From Torymus aiolomorphi (Eukaryota > Arthropoda > Insecta > Hymenoptera > Torymidae), in NCBI GenBank assembly GCA_036365515.1, contig CM070874.1, forward strand, positions 97,756,442 through 97,820,441: DNA of 64,000 nt, written 5' to 3'. Both the position numbers and the translations under genes were made by a program. The notes under the pieces are model-generated. The model was not told the DNA's origin, did not search any database, and saw nothing but the letters and a program-made list of their open reading frames with translations. Positions 1 to 15,500 of this stretch are shown one piece after another (within the stretch, counting starts at the first letter, position 1; each line of letters starts with the position of its first letter).

Positions 1-3000
1 TGGTCGCTCGAAGGATAGTGGGTTTGTTTCCTGTCCAAATCGCTCGGATGTCTTCTTGAGCGGCTTTTCATCGCGAAGATATTAAGGATCCGGCAGCTTT
101 GAGGCGGTTATTTCGGGTATTACCCTTCAGCGAAATCACGGGTTGTTCCTTGCCTTGCATGTGTGAAAACCTGGGTGACTGCGAAAGAGTGGTAGGAAGG
201 GATTGATAGGGGGGTCGATAATGTCCGTAAGCCTATCCGTTGGCATGAGGTACCTTCTCTGGAGAGGCAGACTCTGGAAGGCGGACCCGATGCCCCTCTC
301 GGGGCAGAGAGTGTTGGCTTAACCAACACGGTGCGCGACCGTAATACGTCCTCACCGGAAATGTCTTCCAGAAAGCTTCTAGATAGAATAATATAGAGGG
401 GAAGTGTTAGGTCTTGTTAGAATAGGGCAGTACATTGACACCGAGGTGGGGGAGGCACCTACCAGCTAGGCCAAAAGGCCACTGCGATAATAGGAAAAAA
501 AAATATATATCGGGCGGGAGTGAAAATGAGTGCGCATGTGTTCGCGGCCGCATACATCTGTCGTAGTAATCGCATCCAAAAATCCAGAGGCTCGACAATA
601 ACTTCTTATCTATATTATAGGCCAGAAAGTAAAGGATTAATTCGATTTACTCTATTCTATGGGTCAGCTTATGGGAAACCTATAAAATTTGTTATGAATA
701 GTGATGATCGATTTAGATATGAATGCGGTGAGTTAGTTGGTCAATTGAAATCGGCGTGGTGGGTAAATGGTCGTCTCCATGTGTATGTGACATGGCTAAT
801 TATACGTGTCTTCGTGTTTAAAAGCTTTTTTCCTTTATAGCGAATTACCAAATATCAGCGCAATGGAAAATTAATCCGGGAGTAAAGCATCTCTTTATTT
901 TACGGCTCACAATTACCATCTCCGAGAAGAAATATGAAGCATGAATAGGGTTGGTGATCGTATACTGAATATAGTTGCCTGACGATAAGGGCGTATCATC
1001 AGCGGTGTGTCAATTCGTGTGGGCTGCGTACGTTGTGTCGTAAACCTTTTCGATGGGATTATATTTCTTAACCATTATTGTCTCTCCGCATAACAAAATC
1101 GAAGAATTTGATGCCAAAAATACGTGAAAATTTTTATCCCAATGTGAAGAATCATTGCTTGAAGATGCGCGGAAGAATATTTGTTTAACTAACAACCGTT
1201 CAATCGTAATGGAGGGATGTTGGCTCTGTCGTTGGCTTGCTACTCCCTAAAACATGGTCGCTCGAAGGATAGTGGGTTTGTTTTCTGTCCAAATCGCTCG
1301 GATGTCTTCTTGAGCGGCTTTTCATCGCGAAGATATTAAGGATCCGGCAGCTTTGAGGCGGTTATTCCGGGTATTACCCTTCAGCGAAATCACGGCTTGT
1401 TCCTTGCCTTGCATGTGTGAAAACCTGGGTGACTGTGAAAGAGTGGTAGGAAGGGATTGATAGGGTGGTCGATAGAGTCGGTAAGCCTATCCGCTGGCAT
1501 GAGGTACCTTCTCTGGAGAGGCACAGTCTGCAAGGCGGACCCGATCCCCCTCTCGCGGCAGAGAGTGTTGGCTTACCAACACGGTGCGCGACCGTAATAC
1601 GTCCTCACCGGAAATGTCTTCCAGAAAGCTTCTAGATAGAATAATATAGAGGGGAAAGAGTTAGGTGTTGTTAGAATAGGGCAGTACTTTGACACCGAGG
1701 TGGGGGAGGCACCTGCCAGCTAGGCCAAAAGGCCACAGCGAAAATAGGAAAAAAAAATATATATCGGGCGGGAGTGAAAATGAGTGCGCATGTGTTCGCG
1801 GCCGCATACATCTGTCGTAGTAATCGCGTCCAAAAGTTCAGAGGCTCGACAATAACTTCTTATCTATTATATTATATGCCAGAAAGTAAAGGATTACTTC
1901 TATTTACTCTATTCTATGGGTCAGCTTATGGGAAACCTATAAAATTTGTTATGAATAGTGATGATTGATTTAGATATGAATGCGGCGTTAGTCGGTGAAT
2001 TGAAATCGGCGTGGTGGGTAAATGGTCGTCTCCATGTGTATGCGACATGGCTAATTATACGTGTCTTCGTGTATTAAAAGCTTTTTTCCTTTATAGCGAA
2101 TTACCAAATATCAGCGCAATGGAAAATTAATCCGGGAGTAAAGCATCTCTTTATTTTACGGCTCACAATTACCATCGCCGAGAAGAAATATAAATCATGA
2201 ATAGGGTTGGTGATCGTATACTGAATAGATTTGCCTGACGATAAGGGCGTATCGTCAGCGGTGTGACAATTCGTGTGGGCTGCGTACGTTGAGTCGTAAA
2301 CCTTTTCGATGGGATTATAGGTCTTAACCATTTTTGTCTCTCAGCATAACAAAATCGAAGAATTTGATGCCAAAAATACGTGAAAATTTTTATCTCAATG
2401 TGAAGAATCATAGGTTGAAGATGCGCGGAAGAATATTTGTTTAACTAACAACCGTTCAATCGTAACGGAGGGATGTTGGCTCTGTCGTTGGCTTGCTACT
2501 CCCTAAAACATGGTCGCTCGAAGGATAGTGGGTTTGTTTCCTGTCCAAATCGCTCGGATGTCTTCTTGAGCGGCTTTTCATCGCGAAGATATTAAGGATC
2601 CGGCAGCTTTGAGGCGGTTATTCCGGGTATTACCCTTCAGCGAAATCACGGGTTGTTCCTTGCCTTGCATGTGTGAAAACCTGGGTGACTGCGAAAGAGT
2701 GGTAGGAATGGATTGATAGGGGGGTCGATAGTGTCGGTAAGCCTATCCGTTGGCATGAGGTACCTTCTCTGGAGAGGCACACTCTGGAAGGCGGACCCGA
2801 TGCCCCTCTCGGGGCAGAGAGTGTTGGCTTAACCAACACGGTGCGCGACCGTAATACGTCCTCACCGGAAATGTCTTCCAGAAAGCTTCTAGATAGAATA
2901 ATATAGAGGGGAAAGAGTTAGGTGTTGTTAGAATAGGGCAGTACTTTGACACCGAGCTGGGGAGGCACCTGCCAGCTAGGCCAAAAGGCCACGGCGATAA

Positions 3001-5019
3001 TAGGAAAAAAATATATATCGGGCGGGAGTGAAAATGAGTGCGAATGTGTTCGCGGCCGCATACATCTGTCGTAGTAATCGCGTCCAAAAATCCAGAGGCT
3101 CGACAATAACTTCTTATCTATATTATAGGCCAGAAAGTAAAGGATTAATTCGATTTACTCGATTCTATGGGTCAGCTTATGGGAAACCTATAAAATTTGT
3201 TATGAATAGTGATGATCGATTTAGATATGAATGCGGTGAGTTAGTTGGTCAATTGAAATTGGCGTGGTGGGTAAATGGTCGTCTCCATGTGTATGCGACA
3301 TGGCTAATTATAGGTGGCTTCGTGTATTAAAAGCTTTTTTCCTTTATAGCGAATTACCAAATATCAGCGCAATGGAAAATTAATCCGGGAGTAAAGCATC
3401 TCTTTATTTTACGGCTCACAAATACCATCGCCGAGAAGAAATATAAAACATGAATAGGGTTGGTGATCGTATACTGAATAGAGTTGCCTGACGATAAGGG
3501 CGTATCGTCAGCGGTGTGACAATTCGTGTGGGCTGCGTACGTTGAGTCGTAAACCTTTTCGATGGGATTATAGGTCTTAACCATTTTTGTCTCTCAGCAT
3601 AACAAAATCGAAGAATTTGATGCAAAAAATACGTGAAAATTTTTATCTCAATGTGAAGAATCATAGGTTGAAGATGCGAGGAAGAATATTTGTTTAACTA
3701 ACAACCGTTCAATCGTAACGGAGGGATGTTGGCTCTGTCGTTGGCTTGCTACTCCCTAAAACATGGTCGCTCGAAGGATAGTGGGCTTGTTTTCTGTCCA
3801 AATCGCTCGGATGTCTTCTTGAGCGGCTTTTCATCGCGAAGATATTAAGGATCCGGCAGCTTTGAGGCGGTTATTCCGGGTATTACCCTTCAGCGAAATC
3901 ACGGGTTGTTCCTTGCCTTGCATGTGTGAAAACCTGGGTGACTGCGAAAGAGTGGTAGGAAGGGATTGATAGGGGGGTCGATAGTGTCGGTAAGCCTATC
4001 CGTTGGCATGAGGTACCTTCTCTGGAGAGGCACACTCTGGAAGGCGGACCCGATGCCCCTCTCGGGGCAGAGAGTGTTGGCTTAACCAACACGGTGCGCG
4101 ACCGTAATACGTCCTCACCGGAAATGTCTTCCAGAAAGCTTCTAGATAGAATAATATAGAGGGGAAAGAGTTAGGTGTTGTTAGAATAGGGCAGTACTTT
4201 GACACCGAGGTGGGGGAGGCACCTGCCAGCTAGGCCAAAAGGCCACGGCGATAATAGGAAAAAAAAATATATATCGGGCGGGAGTGAAAATGAGTGCGAA
4301 TGTGTTCGCGGCCGCATACATCTGTCGTAGTAATCGCATCCAAAAATCCAGAGGCTCGACAATAACTTCTTATCTATATTATAGGCCAGAAAGTAAAGGA
4401 TTAATTCGATTTACTCGATTCTATGGGTCAGCTTATGGGAAACCTATAAAATTTGTTATGAATAGTGATGATCGATTTAGATATGAATGCGGTGAGTTAG
4501 TTGGTCAATTGAAATTGGCGTGGTGGGTAAATGGTCGTCTCCATGTGTATGCGACATGGCTAATTATAGGTGGCTTCGTGTATTAAAAGCTTTTTTCCTT
4601 TATAGCGAATTACCAAATATCAGCGCAATGGAAAATTAATCCGGGAGTAAAGCATCTCTTTATTTTACGGCTCACAATTACCATCGCCGAGAAGAAATAT
4701 AAAACATGAATAGGGTTGGTGATCGTATACTGAATAGAGTTGCCTGACGATAAGGGCGTATCGTCAGCGGTGTGACAATTCGTGTGGGCTGCGTACGTTG
4801 AGTCGTAAACCTTTTCGATGGGATTATAGGTCTTAACCATTTTTGTCTCTCAGCATAACAAAATCGAAGAATTTGATGCCAAAAATACGTGAAAATTTTT
4901 ATCTCAATGTGAAGAATCATAGGTTGAAGATGCGCGGAAGAATATTTGTTTAACTAACAACCGTTCAATCGTAACGGAGGGATGTTGGCTCTGTCGTTGG
5001 CTTGCTACTCCCTAAAACA

Positions 5020-5631
5020 TGGTCGCTCGAAGGATAGTGGGTTTGTTTCCTGTCCAAATCGCTCGGATGTCTTCTTGAGCGGCTTTTCATCGCGAAGATA
5101 TTAAGGATCCGGCAGCTTTGAGGCGGTTATTCCGGGTATTACCCTTCAGCGAAATCACGGGATGTTCCTTGCCTTGCATGTGTGAAAACCTGGGTGACTG
5201 CGAAAGAGTGGTAGGAAGGGATTGATAGGGGGGTCGATAGTGTCGGTAAGCCTATCCGTTGGCATGAGGTACCTTCTCTGGAGAGGCAGACTCTAGAAGG
5301 CGGACCCGATGCCCCTCTCGGGGCAGAGAGTGTTGGCTTAACCAACACGGTGCGCGACCGTAATACGTCCTCACCGGAAATGTCTTCCAATTCGTGTGGG
5401 CTGCGTACGTTGTGTCGTAAACCTTTTCGATGGGATTATAGTTCTTAACCATTATTGTCTCTCCGCATAACAAAATCGAAGAATTTGATGCCAAAAATAC
5501 GTGAAAATTTTTATCCCAATGTGAAGAATCATTGCTTGAAGATGCGCGGAAGAATATTTGTTTAACTAACAACCGTTCAATCGTAATGGAGGGATGTTGG
5601 CTCTGTCGTTGGCTTGCTACTCCCTAAAACA
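5020..5631 (+). repeat. Deleted short monomer (first of four)
   Basis: The monomer lacks about 644 bp. Sequence runs from gaaatgtcttcc straight into aattcgtgtgggctgcg at about 5389. The other short monomers (8144-8754, 17540-18149, 20662-21273) have the identical junction at about 8512, 17907 and 21031. A two-base overlap (ca) at the breakpoint is visible. A shared junction points to one deletion event later copied with the array. Confidence 0.9.
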
Positions 5632-8600
5632 TGGTCGCTCGAAGGATAGTGGGTTTGTTTTCTGTCCAAATCGCTCGGATGTCTTCTTGAGCGGCTTTTC
5701 ATCGCGAAGATATTAAGGATCCGGCAGCTTTGAGGCGGTTATTCCGGGTATTACCCTTCAGCGAAATCACGGCTTGTTCCTTGCCTTGCATGTGTGAAAA
5801 CCTGGGTGACTGCGAAAGAGTGGTAGGAAGGGATTGATAGGGGGGTCGATAGTGTTGGTAAGCCTATCCGTTGGCATGAGGTACCTTCTCTGGAGAGGCA
5901 GACTCTGGAAGGCGGACCCGATGCCCCTCTCGGGGCAGAGAGTGTTGGCTTAACCAACACGGTGCGCGACCGTAATACGTCCTCACCGGAAATGTCTTCC
6001 AGAAAGCTTCTAGATAGAATAATATAGAGGGGAAAGAGTTAGGTGTTGTTAGAATAGGGCAGTACTTTGACACCGAGGTGGGGGAGGCACCTGCCAGCTA
6101 GGCCAAAAGGCCACAGCGAAAATAGGAAAAAAAAATATATATCGGGCGGGAGTGAAAATGAGTGCGCATGTGTTCGCGGCCGCATACATCTGTCGTAGTA
6201 ATCGCGTACAAAAGTTCAGAGGCTCGTCAATAACTTCTTATCTATTATATTATATGCCAGAAAGTAAAGGATTACTTCTATTTACTCTATTCTATGGGTC
6301 AGCTTATGGGAAACCTATAAAATTTGTTATGAATAGTGATGATTGATTTAGATATGAATGCGGCGTTAGTCGGTGAATTGAAATCGGCGTGGTGGGTAAA
6401 TGGTCGTCTCCATGTGTATGCGACATGGCTAATTATACGTGTCTTCGTGTATTAAAAGCTTTTTTCCTTTATAGCGAATTACCAAATATCAGCGCAATGG
6501 AAAATTAATCCGGGAGTAAAGCATCTCTTTATTTTACGGCTCACAATTACCATCGCCGAGAAGAAATATAAAACATGAATAGGGTTGGTGATCGTATACT
6601 GAATAGAGTTGCCTGACGATAAGGGCGTATCGTCAGCGGTGTGACAATTCGTGTGGGCTGCGTACGTTGAGTCGTAAACCTTTTCGATGGGATTATAGGT
6701 CTTAACCATTTTTGTCTCTCAGCATAACAAAATCGAAGAATTTGATGCCAAAAATACGTGAAAATTTTTATCTCAATGTGAAGAATCATAGGTCGAAGAT
6801 GCGCGGAAGAATATTTGTTTAACTAACAACCGTTCAATCGTAACGGAGGGATGTTCGCTCTGTCGTTGGCTTGCTACCCCTAAAACATGGTCGCTCGAAG
6901 GATAGTGGGTTTGTTTCCTGTCCAAATCGCTCGGATGTCTTCTTGAGCGGCTTTTCATCGCGAAGATATTAAGGATCCGGCAGCTTTGAGCCGGTTATTT
7001 CGGGTATTACCCTTCAGCGAAATCACGGGTTGTTCCTTGCCTTGCATGTGTGAAAACCTGGGTGACTGCGAAAGAGTGGTAGGAAGGGATTGATAGGGGG
7101 GTCGATAATGTCGGTAAGCCTATCCGTTGGCATGAGGTACCTTCTCTGGAGAGGCAGACTCTGGAAGGCGGACCCGATGCCCCTCTCGGGGCAGAGAGTG
7201 TTGGCTTAACCAACACGGTGCGCGACCGTAATACGTCCTCACCGGAAATGTCTTCCAGAAAGCTTCTAGATAGAATAATATAGAGGGGAAAGAGTTAGGT
7301 GTTGTTAGAATAGGGCAGTACATTGACACCGAGGTGGGGGAGGCACCTACCAGCTAGGCCAAAAGGCCACGGCGATAATAGGAAAAAAAAATATATATCG
7401 GGCGGGAGTTAAAATGAGTGCGCATGTGTTCGCGGCCGCATACATCTGTCGTAGTAATCGCATCCAAAAATCCAGAGGCTCGACAATAACTTCTTATCTA
7501 TATTATAGGCCAGAAAGTAAAGGATTAATTCGATTTACTCTATTCTATGGGTCAGCTTATGGGAAACCTATAAAATTTGTTATGAATAGTGATGATCGAT
7601 TTAGATATGAATGCGGTGAGTTAGTTGGTCAATTGAAATCGGCGTGGTGGGTAAATGGTCGTCTCCATGTGTATGCGACATGGCTAATTATAGGTGGCTT
7701 CGTGTATTAAAAGCTTTTTTCCTTTATAGCGAATTACCAAATATCAGCGCAATGGAAAATTAATCCGGGAGTAAAGCATCTCTTTATTTTACGGCTCACA
7801 ATTACCATCGCCGAGAAGAAATATAAAACTTGAATAGGGTTGGTGATCGTATACTGAATAGAGTTGCCTGACGATAAGGGCGTATCGTCAGCGGTGTGAC
7901 AATTCGTGTGGGCTGCGTACGTTGAGTCGTAAACCTTTTCGATGGGATTATAGGTCTTAACCATTTTTGTCTCTCAGCATAACAAAATCGAAGAATTTGA
8001 TGCCAAAAATACGTGAAAATTTTTATCTCAATGTGAAGAATCATAGGTTGAAGATGCGCGGAAGAATATTTGTTTAACTAACAACCGTTCAATCGTAACG
8101 GAGGGATGTTGGCTCTGTCGTTGGCTTGCTACTCCCTAAAACATGGTCGCTCGAAGGATAGTGGGTTTGTTTCCTGTCCAAATCGCTCGGATGTCTTCTT
8201 GAGCGGCTTTTCATCGCGAAGATATTAAGGATCCGGCAGCTTTGAGGCGGTTATTCCGGGTATTACCCTTCAGCGAAATCACGGGATGTTCCTTGCCTTG
8301 CATGTGTGAAAACCTGGGTGACTGCGAAAGAGTGGTAGGAAGGGATTGATAGGGGGGTCGATAGTGTCGGTAAGCCTATCCGTTGGCATGAGGTACCTTC
8401 TCTGCAGAGGCAGACTCTGGAAGGCGGACCCGATGCCCTCTCGGGGCAGAGAGTGTTGGCTTAACCAACACGGTGCGCGACCGTAATACGTCCTCACCGG
8501 AAATGTCTTCCAATTCGTGTGGGCTGCGTACGTTGTGTCGTAAACCTTTTCGATGGGATTATAGTTCTTAACCATTATTGTCTCTCCGCATAACAAAATC

Positions 8601-11263
8601 GAAGAATTTGATGCCAAAAATACGTGAAAATTTTTATCCCAATGTGAAGAATCATTGCTTGAAGATGCGCGGAAGAATATTTGTTTAACTAACAACCGTT
8701 CAATCGTAATGGAGGGATGTTGGCTCTGTCGTTGGCTTGCTACTCCCTAAAACATGGTCGCTCGAAGGATAGTGGGTTTGTTTTCTGTCCAAATCGCTCG
8801 GATGTCTTCTTGAGCGGCTTTTCATCGCGAAGATATTAAGGATCCGGCAGCTTTGAGGCGGTTATTCCGGGTATTACCCTTCAGCGAAATCACGGCTTGT
8901 TCCTTGCCTTGCATGTGTGAAAACCTGGGTGACTGCGAAAGAGTGGTAGGAAGGGATTGATAGGGGGTCGATAGTGTCGGTAAGCCTATCCGTTGGCATG
9001 AGGTACCTTCTCTGGAGAGGCAGACTCTGGAAGGCGGACCCGATGCCCCTCTCGGGGCAGAGAGTGTTGGCTTAACCAACACGGTGCGCGACCGTAATAC
9101 GTCCTCACCGGAAATGTCTTCCAGAAAGCTTCTAGATAGAATAATATAGAGGGGAAAGAGTTAGGTGTTGTTAGAATAGGGCAGTACTTTGACACCGAGG
9201 TGGGGAGGCACCTGCCAGCTGGGCCAAAAGGCCACAGCGAAAATAGGAAAAAAATATATATCGGGCGGGAGTGAAAATGAGTGCGCATGTGTTCGCGGCC
9301 GCATACATCTGTCGTAGTAATCGCGTCCAAAAGTTCAGAGGCTCGACAATAACTTCTTATCTATTATATTATATGCCAGAAAGTAAAGGATTACTTCTAT
9401 TTACTCTATTCTATGGGTCAGCTTATGGGAAACCTATAAAATTTGTTATGAATAGTGATGATTGATTTAGATATGAATGCGGCGTTAGTCGGTGAATTGA
9501 AATCGGCGTGGTGGGTAAATGGTCGTCTCCATGTGTATGCGACATGGCTAATTATACGTGTCTTCGTGTATTAAAAGCTTTTTTCCTTTATAGCGAATTA
9601 CCAAATATCAGCGCAATGGAAAATTAATCCGGGAGTAAAGCATCTCTTTATTTTACGGCTCACAATTACCATCGCCGAGAAGAAATATAAAACATGAATA
9701 GGGTTGGTGATCGTATACTGAATAGAGTTGCCTGACGATAAGGGCGTATCGTCAGCGGTGTGACAATTCGTGTGGGCTGCGTACGTTGAGTCGTAAACCT
9801 TTTCGATGGGATTATAGGTCTTAACCATTTTTGTCTCTCAGCATAACAAAATCGAAGAATTTGATGCCAAAAATACGTGAAAATTTTTATCTCAATGTGA
9901 AGAATCATAGGTTGAAGATGCGCGGAAGAATATTTGTTTAACTAACAACCGTTCAATCGTAACGGAGGGATGTTCGCTCTGTCGTTGGCTTGCTACCCCT
10001 AAAACATGGTCGCTCGAAGGATAGTGGGTTTGTTTCCTGTCCAAATCGCTCGGATGTCTTCTTGAGCGGCTTTTCATCGCGAAGATATTAAGGATCCGGC
10101 AGCTTTGAGCCGGTTATTTCGGGTATTACCCTTCAGCGAAATCACGGGTTGTTCCTTGCCTTGCATGTGTGAAAACCTGGGTGACTGCGAAAGAGTGGTA
10201 GGAAGGGATTGATAGGGGGGTCGATAATGTCGGTAAGCCTATCCGTTGGCATGAGGTACCTTCTCTGGAGAGGCAGACTCTGGAAGGCGGACCCGATGCC
10301 CCTCTCGGGGCAGAGAGTGTTGGCTTAACCAACACGGTGCGCGACCGTAATACGTCCTCACCGGAAATGTCTTCCAGAAAGCTTCTAGATAGAATAATAT
10401 AGAGGGGAAAGAGTTAGGTGTTGTTAGAATAGGGCAGTACATTGACACCGAGGTGGGGGAGGCACCTACCAGCTAGGCCAAAAGGCCACGGGATAATAGG
10501 AAAAAAAAATATATATCGGGCGGGAGTTAAAATGAGTGCGCATGTGTTCGCGGCCGCATACATCTGTCGTAGTAATCGCATCCAAAAATCCAGAGGCTCG
10601 ACAATAACTTCTTATCTATATTATAGGCCAGAAAGTAAAGGATTAATTCGATTTACTCTATTCTATGGGTCAGCTTATGGGAAACCTATAAAATTTGTTA
10701 TGAATAGTGATGATCGATTTAGATATGAATGCGGTGAGTTAGTTGGTCAATTGAAATCGGCGTGGTGGGTAAATGGTCGTCTCCATGTGTATGCGACATG
10801 GCTAATTATACGTGTCTTCGTGTATTAAAAGCTTTTTTTTCCTTTATAGCGAATTACCAAATATCAGCGCAATGGAAAATTAATCCGGGAGTAAAGCATC
10901 TCTTTATTTTACGGCTCACAATTACCATCGCCGAGAAGAAATATAAAACATGAATAGGGTTGGTGATCGTATACTGAATAGAGTTGCCTGACGATAAGGG
11001 CGTATCGTCAGCGGTGTGACAATTCGTGTGGGCTGCGTACGTTGAGTCGTAAACCTTTTCGATGGGATTATAGGTCTTAACCATTTTTGTCTCTCAGCAT
11101 AACAAAATCGAAGAATTTGATGCCAAAAATACGTGAAAATTTTTATCTCAATGTGAAGAATCATAGGTTGAAGATGCGCGGAAGAATATTTGTTTAACTA
11201 ACAACCGTTCAATCGTAACGGAGGGATGTTCGCTCTGTCGTTGGCTTGCTACTCCCTAAAACA
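5020..11263 (+). repeat. Two tandem ~3.12 kb trimers (short + class II + class I)
   Basis: Blocks 5020-8143 and 8144-11263 each consist of a ~611 bp deleted monomer, then a class II monomer, then a class I monomer. Each class II/class I junction in these trimers carries the private variant gctacccctaaaac (one ct lost from gctactccctaaaac). The trimer is itself duplicated, giving a repeat level between the monomer and the 12.5 kb superrepeat. Confidence 0.88.
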
Positions 11264-12515
11264 TGGTCGCTCGAAGGATAGTGGGTTTGTTTCCTGTCCA
11301 AATCGCTCGGATGTCTTCTTGAGCGGCTTTTCATCGCGAAGATATTAAGGATCCGGCAGCTTTGAGGCGGTTATTTCGGGTATTACCCTTCAGCGAAATC
11401 ACGGGTTGTTCCTTGCATTGCATGTGTGAAAACCTGGGTGACTGCGAAAGAGTGGTAGGAAGGGATTGATAGGGGGGTCGATAATGTCGGTAAGCCTATC
11501 CGTTGGCATGAGGTACCTTCTCTGGAGAGGCAGACTCTGGAAGGCGGACCCGATGCCCCTCTCGGGGCAGAGAGTGTTGGCTTAACCAACACGGTGCGCG
11601 ACCGTAATACGTCCTCACCGGAAATGTCTTCCAGAAAGCTTCTAGATAGAATAATATAGAGGGAAAGAGTTAGGTGTTGTTAGAATAGGGCAGTACATTG
11701 ACACCGAGGTGGGGAGGCACCTACCAGCTAGGCCAAAAGGCCACGGCGATAATAGGAAAAAAATATATATCGGGCGGGAGTGAAAATGAGTGCGCATGTG
11801 TTCGCGGCCGCATACATCTGTCGTAGTAATCGCATCCAAAAATCCAGAGGCTCGACAATAACTTCTTATCTATATTATAGGCCAGAAAGTAAAGGATTAA
11901 TTCGATTTACTCTATTCTATGGGTCAGCTTATGGGAAACCTATAAAATTTGTTATGAATAGTGATGATCGATTTAGATATGAATGCGGTGAGTTAGTTGG
12001 TCAATTGAAATCGGCGTGGTGGGTAAATGGTCGTCTCCATGTGTATGCGACATGGCTAATTATACGTGTCTTCGTGTATTAAAAGCTTTTTTCCTTTATA
12101 GCGAATTACCAAATATCAGCGCAATGGAAAATTAATCCGGGAGTAAAGCATCTCTTTATTTTACGGCTCACAATTACCATCGCCGAGAAGAAATATAAAA
12201 CATGAATAGGGTTGGTGATCGTATACTGAATAGAGTTGCCTGACGATAAGGGCGTATCGTCAGCGGTGTGACAATTCGTGTGGGCTGCGTACGTTGAGTC
12301 GTTAACCTTTTCGATGGGATTATAGGTCTTAACCATTTTTGTCTCTCAGCATAACAAAATCGAAGAATTTGATGCCAAAAATACGTGAAAATTTTTATCT
12401 CAATGTGAAGAATCATAGGTTGAAGATGCGCGGAAGAATATTTGTTTAACTAACAATCGTTCAATCGTAACGGAGGGATGTTCGCTCTGTCGTTGGCTTG
12501 CTACTCCCTAAAACA

Positions 12516-15500
12516 TGGTCGCTCGAAGGATAGTGGGTTTGTTTCCTGTCCAAATCGCTCGGATGTCTTCTTGAGCGGCTTTTCATCGCGAAGATATTAA
12601 GGATCCGGCAGCTTTGAGTCGGTTATTTCGGGTATTACCCTTCAGCGAAATCACGGGTTGTTCCTTGCCTTGCATGTGTGAAAACCTGGGTGACTGCGAA
12701 AGAGTGGTAGGAAGGGATTGATAGGGGGGTCGATAATGTCCGTAAGCCTATCCGTTGGCATGAGGTACCTTCTCTGGAGAGGCAGACTCTGGAAGGCGGA
12801 CCCGATGCCCCTCTCGGGGCAGAGAGTGTTGGCTTAACCAACACGGTGCGCGACCGTAATACGTCCTCACCGGAAATGTCTTCCAGAAAGCTTCTAGATA
12901 GAATAATATAGAGGGGGAAGAGTTAGGTGTTGTTAGAATAGGGCAGTACATTGACACCGAGGTGGGGGAGGCACCTACCAGCTAGGCCAAAAGGCCACGG
13001 CGATAATAGGAAAAAAAAATATATCGGGCGGGAGTGAAAATGAGTGCGCATGTGTTCGCGGCCGCATACATCTGTCGTAGTAATCGCATCCAAAAATCCA
13101 GAGGCTCGACAATAACTTCTTATCTATATTATAGGCCAGAAAGTAAAGGATTAATTCGATTTACTCTATTCTATGGGTCAGCTTATGGGAAACCTATAAA
13201 ATTTGTTATGAATAGTGATGATCGATTTAGATATGAATGCGGTGAGTTAGTTGGTCAATTGAAATCGGCGTGGTGGGTAAATGGTCGTCTCCATGTGTAT
13301 GTGACATGGCTAATTATACGTGTCTTCGTGTATTAAAAGCTTTTTTCCTTTATAGCGAATTACCAAATATCAGCGCAATGGAAAATTAATCCGGGAGTAA
13401 AGCATCTCTTTATTTTACGGCTCACAATTACCATCTCCGAGAAGAAATATGAAGCATGAATAGGGTTGGTGATCGTATACTGAATATAGTTGCCTGACGA
13501 TAAGGGCGTATCATCAGCGGTGTGTCAATTCGTGTGGGCTGCGTACGTTGTGTCGTAAACCTTTTCGATGGGATTATATTTCTTAACCATTATTGTCTCT
13601 CCGCATAACAAAATCGAAGAATTTGATGCCAAAAATACGTGAAAATTTTTATCCTAATGTGAAGAATCATTGCTTGAAGATGCGCGGAAGAATATTTGTT
13701 TAACTAACAACCGTTCAATCGTAATGGAGGGATGTTGGCTCTGTCGTTGGCTTGCTACTCCCTAAAACATGGTCGCTCGAAGGATAGTGGGTTTGTTTTC
13801 TGTCCAAATCGCTCGGATGTCTTCTTGAGCGGCTTTTCATCGCGAAGATATTAAGGATCCGGCAGCTTTGAGGCGGTTATTCCGGGTATTACCCTTCAGC
13901 GAAATCACGGCTTGTTCCTTGCCTTGCATGTGTGAAAACCTGGGTGACTGTGAAAGAGTGGTAGGAAGGGATTGATAGGGGGGTCGATAGTGTCGGTAAG
14001 CCTATCCGTTGGCATGAGGTACCTTCTCTGGAGAGGCAGACTCTGGAAGGCGGACCCGATGCCCCTCTCGGGGCAGAGAGTGTTGGCTTATCCAACACGG
14101 TGCGCGACCGTAATACGTCCTCACCGGAAATGTCTTCCAGAAAGCTTCTAGATAGAATAATATAGAGGGGAAAGAGTTAGGTGTTGTTAGAATAGGGCAG
14201 TACTTTGACACCGAGGTGGGGGAGGCACCTGCCAGCTAGGCCAAAAGGCCACAGCGAAAATAGGAAAAAAAAATATATATCGGGCGGGAGTGAAAATGAG
14301 TGCGCATGTGTTCGCGGCCGCATACATCTGTCGTAGTAATCGCGTCCAAAAGTTCAGAGGCTCGACAATAACTTCTTATCTATTATATTATATGCCAGAA
14401 AGTAAAGGATTACTTCTATTTACTCTATTCTATGGGTCAGCTTATGGGAAACCTATAAAATTTGTTATGAATAGTGATGATTGATTTAGATATGAATGCG
14501 GCGTTAGTCGGTGAATTGAAATCGGCGTGGTGGGTAAATGGTCGTCTCCATGTGTATGCGACATGGCTAATTATACGTGTCTTCGTGTATTAAAAGCTTT
14601 TTTCCTTTATAGCGAATTACCAAATATCAGCGCAATGGCAAATTAATCCGGGAGTAAAGCATCTCTTTATTTTACGGCTCACAATTACCATCGCCGAGAA
14701 GAAATATAAATCATGAATAGGGTTGGTGATCGTATACTGAATAGAGTTGCCTGACGATAACGGCGTATCGTCAGCGGTGTGACAATTCGTGTGGGCTGCG
14801 TACGTTGAGTCGTAAACCTTTTCGATGGGATTATAGGTCTTAACCATTTTTGTCTCTCAGCATAACAAAATCGAAGAATTTGATGCCAAAAATACGTGAA
14901 AATTTTTATCTCAATGTGAAGAATCATAGGTTGAAGATGCGCGGAAGAATATTTGTTTAACTAACAACCGTTCAATCGTAACGGAGGGATGTTGGCTCTG
15001 TCGTTGGCTTGCTACTCCCTAAAACATGGTCGCTCGAAGGATAGTGGGTTTGTTTCCTGTCCAAATCGCTCGGATGTCTTCTTGAGCGGCTTTTCATCGC
15101 GAAGATATTAAGGATCCGGCAGCTTTGAGGCGGTTATTCCGGGTATTACCCTTCAGCGAAATCACGGGTTGTTCCTTGCCTTGCATGTGTGAAAACCTGG
15201 GTGACTGCGAAAGAGTGGTAGGAATGGATTGATAGGGGGGTCGATAGTGTCGGTAAGCCTATCCGTTGGCATGAGGTACCTTCTCTGGAGAGGCACACTC
15301 TGGAAGGCGGACCCGATGCCCCTCTCGGGGCAGAGAGTGTTGGCTTAACCAACACGGTGCGCGACCGTAATACGTCCTCACCGGAAATGTCTTCCAGAAA
15401 GCTTCTAGATAGAATAATATAGAGGGGAAAGAGTTAGGTGTTGTTAGAATAGGGCAGTACTTTGACACCGAGGTGGGGGAGGCACCTGCCAGCTAGGCCA

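Larger units (their letters stand above)
1..12515 (+). repeat. Higher-order superrepeat, copy A (11 monomers)
   Basis: Eleven consecutive monomers (nine full, two short) recur about 12.52 kb to the right in the same order. Monomer starts are offset by 12515-12524 bp throughout. Private variants travel with the offset: gactgtgaaag at about 1432 and 13946, ggaatggattg at about 2705 and 15222, and caaataccatc at about 3418 and 15940. The left boundary is arbitrary because the window begins inside the array. Confidence 0.9.
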